Assembly: GCA_028703215.1 (NCBI GenBank)
Contig: JAQVNH010000028.1
Span: forward strand, 1-9,336
DNA: 9,336 nt
Source of the DNA: Eubacteriales bacterium
Lineage (GTDB): Bacteria; Bacillota; Clostridia; Acetivibrionales; STF1-152
Reading direction: 5' to 3'
How positions within the stretch are numbered: position 1 is the first letter of the stretch; each line of letters begins with the position of its first letter. Shown in pieces: positions 6,241-9,336 of the stretch. The position numbers and the translations under genes were made by a program. The notes under the pieces were generated by a model. That model worked only from the letters and a program-made list of their open reading frames with translations, ran no database searches and was not told the origin of the DNA.

Positions 6241-6266
6241 AAAGGACTGCGTTTTCACAGTCCTTT
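6241..6266 (-). terminator. Rho-independent terminator after secG
   Basis: On the minus strand AAAGGACTG pairs with CAGTCCTTT (6258-6266 with 6241-6249) as a perfect 9-bp stem with an 8-nt loop. It is followed by a T-rich tail TTTTTGTTTTGTTG. It starts about 50 nt after the secG stop codon and separates secG from rnr. Confidence 0.88.
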
Positions 6267-6317
6267 CTCTCGATATCAACTGATAAACAAATCTCTGCTC
6301 TTCATTCCCGCCTGGAA

Positions 6318-6566
6318 TTAAACGTTCTTGATCAATATGAACAAGACTATCGATGTGATCAAAAATGCCACGGCAACAAACGAAGTAAATTTACTGAGCA
6401 TCGCGTCAAGGGTTCTTCCCTTATTCTTGCCAAAAAACGTTTCAGCTCCGCCTGCTATAGAACCCGAAAGACCTTCCGATTTTGCCGACTGCAAAAGTAC
6501 AAGCACGACTATCGTGATCGAGAATATTATATGCAGCACATTCACTATTACCTTTAAAGCACCCAC
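6318..6566 (-). CDS. secG: Preprotein translocase subunit SecG
   Basis: This 82-residue inner-membrane protein is the small stimulating subunit of the SecYEG translocon. Two hydrophobic helices are visible, about residues 4-25 (VIVNVLHIIFSITIVVLVLL) and 59-80. They are joined by the conserved loop LLQSAKSEGLSGSIAGGAETFFG, followed by NKGRTLDAMLSKFT. Length and loop sequence are fully typical of the Gram-positive family. The start is GTG at 6566, with GGAGG seven bases upstream. The gene lies between the eno terminator and its own terminator, so it probably forms a short unit. I see no clear promoter in the 71 bp between the eno terminator and its start. Downstream rnr is the usual neighbour. 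Confidence 0.96.
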   Translation of the reverse strand: MGALKVIVNVLHIIFSITIVVLVLLQSAKSEGLSGSIAGGAETFFGKNKGRTLDAMLSKFTSFVAVAFLITSIVLFILIKNV

Positions 6567-6637
6567 AAAAACACCTCCGCAAAGCTTTTCAATTCCTTAA
6601 AAACAGCAAAGTTCATTTTAACATAAAGGATATAAAA

Positions 6638-6664
6638 AAACAAGCCTGAAATTCAGGCTTGTTT
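6638..6664 (-). terminator. Rho-independent terminator after eno
   Basis: A near-perfect palindrome, AAACAAGCCTG (6638-6648) with CAGGCTTGTTT (6654-6664), gives an 11-bp stem and 5-nt loop. On the minus strand it runs into seven or more T residues (TTTTTTTATATCC). It starts 12 nt after the eno stop codon. The plus-strand side has only a weak T tract. Confidence 0.92.
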
Positions 6665-6676
6665 AAAACATTTTAC

Positions 6677-7996
6677 CTATTTATTCTTCAAATTATAAAA
6701 TGCGTTCATCCCGGGATATTCCGCAACGTCCTCGAGCTCTTCCTCTATCCTGAGAAGCTGGTTGTATTTTGCGACGCGGTCCGTCCTTGAAGGAGCTCCC
6801 GTTTTTATCTGTCCCGCATTGACTGCCACTGACAGATCAGCAATAGTCGCGTCTTCGGTTTCGCCGGACCTGTGTGATATGACTGCCGTAAATCCTGCTC
6901 TGTAAGCCATTTGGATCGCATCCAGCGTCTCTGTAAGAGTGCCTATTTGATTTACCTTTATGAGTATGGAGTTTGTGACTCCCATTTTGATGCCTTTTTC
7001 AAGTCTAACGGTATTTGTTACAAAGAGGTCGTCTCCTATAAGCTGCACTTTTTCTCCGAGTCTTTCTGTCAGCATCTTCCAGCCTTCCCAGTCTTCTTCA
7101 GCAATACAGTCCTCGAGAGATATTATCGGATATTTTCCTACAAGTTCCTCCCAGTAGTCAACTATTTCTTCCCTGGTTTTCATAATATCGGATTTCCAGA
7201 AACAATAATCGCCTTCTCTTCCTCTTTTGACAGCCTCGTCGTACATTTCGGTTGCGGCCGCGTCGATTGCCAGTTTGAAATCTTCTCCGGGTTTGTATCC
7301 GGCTTTTTCGATTCCCTCGATAATTACCTGGAGCGCTTCCTCATCTGATTTGAGATTGGGCGCAAAACCGCCCTCATCGCCGACGGCAGTGCTGTATCCC
7401 TTGTCTTTCAATACTTTCTTGAGATTGTGGAATACTTCCGCGCACATCTGCAGAGCTGTCTTGAAATTAGTCGCGCTTACAGGCATAACCAGAAATTCCT
7501 GGATATTCAGACTGCTGTCAGCATGTTTCCCGCCGTTCATTATGTTCATCATTGGCACAGGAAGCACCTTTGCATTCACGCCTCCTACATACTGATAAAG
7601 ACTGAGCCCGAGAGCTTCCGCAGCTGCCTTGGCAACTGCCAGGGAAACGCCGAGGATGGCATTGGCGCCGAGTTTGCTTTTATTCGGCGTTCCGTCAAGC
7701 CCGATCATCATTTTGTCTATCGCCGCCTGATCAAATACATTCATCCCTTCGACTTCGGGCGCGATTATATCGTTGACATTATCGACTGCATTCTGCACGC
7801 CTTTCCCGAGATAGCGGCTTTTGTCGCCGTCTCTGAGCTCAACAGCCTCAAAAGCTCCTGTTGAAGCACCTGACGGAACAGATGCCCTGCCGACATATCC
7901 GTCTTCTGTTATCGCTTCCACTTCGATGGTGGGATTTCCTCTTGAATCCAGTATTTCTCTTGCATACACACTTTCAACAGCAATAAATTGTTTCAT
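6677..7996 (-). CDS. eno: Enolase (phosphopyruvate hydratase)
   Basis: This 439-residue cytoplasmic glycolytic enzyme interconverts 2-phosphoglycerate and phosphoenolpyruvate. All landmarks are present: AREILDSRGNPTIEVE at the N-terminus, the SGASTG active-site loop, and the general acid/base Glu208 in VGDEGGFAPN. The Mg2+ ligands are Asp245 (AIDAAATE), Glu295 (SLEDCIAEEDW) and Asp322 (QLIGDDLFVTN). The catalytic Lys347 lies in ILIKVNQIGT, followed by SHRSGETEDATIADL. Length is standard. The ATG at 7996 is used because GAGAGGAG lies 9 nt upstream. A TTG at 8026 would add ten residues across that binding site. It follows icd by 81 bp and ends in a strong terminator. The other glycolytic genes that often adjoin eno in Firmicutes (gapA-pgk-tpi-gpm) are not in this window. 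Confidence 0.98.
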   Translation of the reverse strand: MKQFIAVESVYAREILDSRGNPTIEVEAITEDGYVGRASVPSGASTGAFEAVELRDGDKSRYLGKGVQNAVDNVNDIIAPEVEGMNVFDQAAIDKMMIGLDGTPNKSKLGANAILGVSLAVAKAAAEALGLSLYQYVGGVNAKVLPVPMMNIMNGGKHADSSLNIQEFLVMPVSATNFKTALQMCAEVFHNLKKVLKDKGYSTAVGDEGGFAPNLKSDEEALQVIIEGIEKAGYKPGEDFKLAIDAAATEMYDEAVKRGREGDYCFWKSDIMKTREEIVDYWEELVGKYPIISLEDCIAEEDWEGWKMLTERLGEKVQLIGDDLFVTNTVRLEKGIKMGVTNSILIKVNQIGTLTETLDAIQMAYRAGFTAVISHRSGETEDATIADLSVAVNAGQIKTGAPSRTDRVAKYNQLLRIEEELEDVAEYPGMNAFYNLKNK

Positions 7997-8031
7997 ATAT
8001 TTGTACTCCTCTCTCTTTTTTGTCAAGCTAA

Positions 8032-8060
8032 AGAATATATTAAGTAAAGTGTTTTGTAAA
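8032..8060 (-). promoter_or_regulatory. Possible promoter of eno
   Basis: In the icd-eno gap the minus strand has TTTACA (8060-8055), a 17-nt spacer and TATTCT (8037-8032), placing a start near 8025 and a leader of about 30 nt. An overlapping TATATT gives a shorter, less likely spacing. No hairpin terminator for icd is visible in the gap, so icd transcripts may also continue into eno. Confidence 0.42.
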
Positions 8061-8077
8061 TAACTTTGTTGCTTTTA

Positions 8078-9280
8078 TTACAGTCTCTTTTGCACCGCCA
8101 GCAGAAAGTCCCGCGTATTGACGATTTTGTTGTTTTCGCCTGCCGCAAGCGAAGCAAGATCTTTAGTCATTATCCCGCTCTCGATAGTATCTATCGTTGC
8201 CTTTTCAAGCCTGTCCGCAAATGCCTCAAGCTCTTTGAGTCCATCGATTTCAGCGCGTTTTCTCAGTGCCCCTGTCCACGCAAAAATAGTCGCAACAGAA
8301 TTGGTCGAGGTTTCTTCGCCTTTGATATGTTTGTAATAGTGCCTCTGCACAGTTCCGTGCGCGGCTTCGTACTCATAGCAGCCATCCGGAGAAACCAGCA
8401 CAGATGTCATCATGGCAAGGCTTCCGAACGCTGTCGCAACCATGTCGGACATCACATCTCCGTCGTAGTTTTTGCATGCCCATATCATTCCGCCCTCTGA
8501 TCTTATTACCCTCGCGACGGCATCATCTATAAGCGTGTAGAAATATTCGACCCCCGCCTTTTCAAACCTATCCTTATACTCTTTTTCAAAAACTTCCGAA
8601 AAAATATCTTTGAAGGCGCGGTCATAAATTTTTGAAATAGTATCCTTCGATGCAAACCAGATATCCTGCCGCACATACAGGGCATAATTGAAGCACGCGC
8701 GAGCAAAGCTTGCTATTGATGCGTCGGTGTTATACATGCCCAGAATGACTCCCGGTCCCTTGAAATCAAAAATCGTCTGCGCATAAATTTGTTCGCCATG
8801 ATCGTTTGTGAATTTGAGTTCCGCCTTTCCCGGCTGCTCTGCCCGGTATTCGACGTCCCTGTAGATATCGCCATACGCGTGCCTTGCTATTGTAATCGGT
8901 TTTTTCCATGTCCTGATAAACGGCTTCACATTTTTAACAGTTATCGGCTTCCTGAAAACAGTTCCGTCGAGGATGGCTCTGATAGTGCCGTTTGGACTTT
9001 TCCACATTTGCGTGAGATCGTATTCCGCAATTCTATCAGCGTTCGGCGTTATCGTCGCGCACTTTACCCCAACTCCGAATTTTTTGATCGCCTCGGCGGC
9101 ATCCACTGTGATTTGGTCTTTTGTCTCTTCTCTTTTCATGAGTCCAAGGTCGTAATAATCTGTCTTGAGATCTATATAAGGTGTGAGCAGGATCTGTTTG
9201 ATCAAATCCCAAATCACCCTTGTCATTTCGTCTCCGTCGATTTCAACCAGCGGGACTGTCATTCTGATTTTTTCTGTCAT
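8078..9280 (-). CDS. icd: NADP-dependent isocitrate dehydrogenase (eukaryote-like homodimeric type)
   Basis: This 400-residue enzyme oxidatively decarboxylates isocitrate to 2-oxoglutarate. It aligns with the dimeric subfamily that includes human IDH1/2 and Thermotoga IDH, rather than the E. coli type. Isocitrate-binding residues are S95, N97 and R101 (KSPNGTIR), R110 (GTVFRKP) and R133 (IARHAYGD). K212 is present, and the metal ligands are D252 or D253, D275 and D279 (YDGDVMSD). The cofactor loop EAAHGTVQRHYY keeps Arg313-His314, which in this subfamily indicates NADP+. The ETSTNSVATIFAWTGAL block follows. The ATG at 9280 has AAGGAG six bases upstream. A TTG at 9331 would add 17 unrelated residues. 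In anaerobes with an incomplete TCA cycle the enzyme supplies 2-oxoglutarate for glutamate and NADPH. That role is inferred here. Confidence 0.97.
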   Translation of the reverse strand: MTEKIRMTVPLVEIDGDEMTRVIWDLIKQILLTPYIDLKTDYYDLGLMKREETKDQITVDAAEAIKKFGVGVKCATITPNADRIAEYDLTQMWKSPNGTIRAILDGTVFRKPITVKNVKPFIRTWKKPITIARHAYGDIYRDVEYRAEQPGKAELKFTNDHGEQIYAQTIFDFKGPGVILGMYNTDASIASFARACFNYALYVRQDIWFASKDTISKIYDRAFKDIFSEVFEKEYKDRFEKAGVEYFYTLIDDAVARVIRSEGGMIWACKNYDGDVMSDMVATAFGSLAMMTSVLVSPDGCYEYEAAHGTVQRHYYKHIKGEETSTNSVATIFAWTGALRKRAEIDGLKELEAFADRLEKATIDTIESGIMTKDLASLAAGENNKIVNTRDFLLAVQKRL

Positions 9281-9291
9281 TGACTTCTCCT

Positions 9292-9336
9292 TCAAATTTG
9301 ATCCGATTTGGACTGCCTGAGTTTCTCCCAAAATTT
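9292..9336 (-). CDS. Possible C-terminal end of an upstream gene
   Basis: From the right edge one minus-strand frame reads 14 codons (KFWEKLRQSKSDQI) to a TGA at 9294-9292. That stop abuts the AGGAG ribosome binding site of icd, 11 nt before its ATG. This spacing is what a preceding operon gene would show, but 14 residues are too few to identify a protein and the open frame may be chance. Confidence 0.3.
   Translation of the reverse strand, partial: KFWEKLRQSKSDQI

Noticed and set aside
7997..8026. TTGACA near 8026 as the eno -35 box, or that TTG as the start codon
   Set aside because: A -10 box at 17 nt would fall on the ribosome binding site region and read CAAATA. As a start codon it would translate through the binding site used by the ATG at 7996.
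9281..9331. 17-residue N-terminal extension of isocitrate dehydrogenase from a TTG at 9331
   Set aside because: The ATG at 9280 has an excellent AAGGAG site, the family begins at that point, and the extension has no ribosome binding site in view.

Overview
The window is a stretch of bacterial chromosome with the gene content of an anaerobic Firmicute, most likely class Clostridia. This rests on the neighbour set ireB-ruvX-DUF1292 (the low-GC Gram-positive yrzL-yrrK-yrzB cluster), secG followed by rnr, strong AGGAGG-type ribosome binding sites, GTG and TTG starts, and a small rubredoxin-like iron protein. The species cannot be named from the sequence.

Layout: all convincing genes lie on the minus strand except one at the left edge. 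In transcription order (right to left) they are: a possible gene tail at the right edge; icd (NADP-type isocitrate dehydrogenase, 9280-8078); eno (enolase, 7996-6677) with a strong terminator; secG (6566-6318) with a strong terminator; rnr (RNase R, 6197-3993) overlapping mtaB (tRNA methylthiotransferase, 3996-2668) by 4 nt; ireB (2601-2338); a 195-bp remnant of an aldo/keto reductase (2337-2143); ruvX (2107-1661); a DUF1292 acidic protein (1633-1355); a rubredoxin-like protein (1267-932); and tRNA-Pro(CGG) (838-763) behind a good sigma-70-type promoter. On the plus strand, running into a shared bidirectional terminator, is a voltage-gated potassium channel gene. It is cut by the window edge and carries an in-frame TAA between its first two membrane segments.

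The genes are mostly housekeeping: central carbon metabolism (icd, eno), protein export (secG), RNA turnover and tRNA modification (rnr, mtaB), and the conserved ireB/ruvX cluster of signalling and DNA or rRNA processing. They share direction and short spacings, but the terminators after eno and secG divide them into at least three units. I do not see a novel multi-gene system. The most unusual items are the aldo/keto reductase remnant directly behind ireB, the nonsense codon in the channel gene, the 21-bp repeats coding a basic tail on RNase R, and the C-terminal extension of the rubredoxin-like protein.
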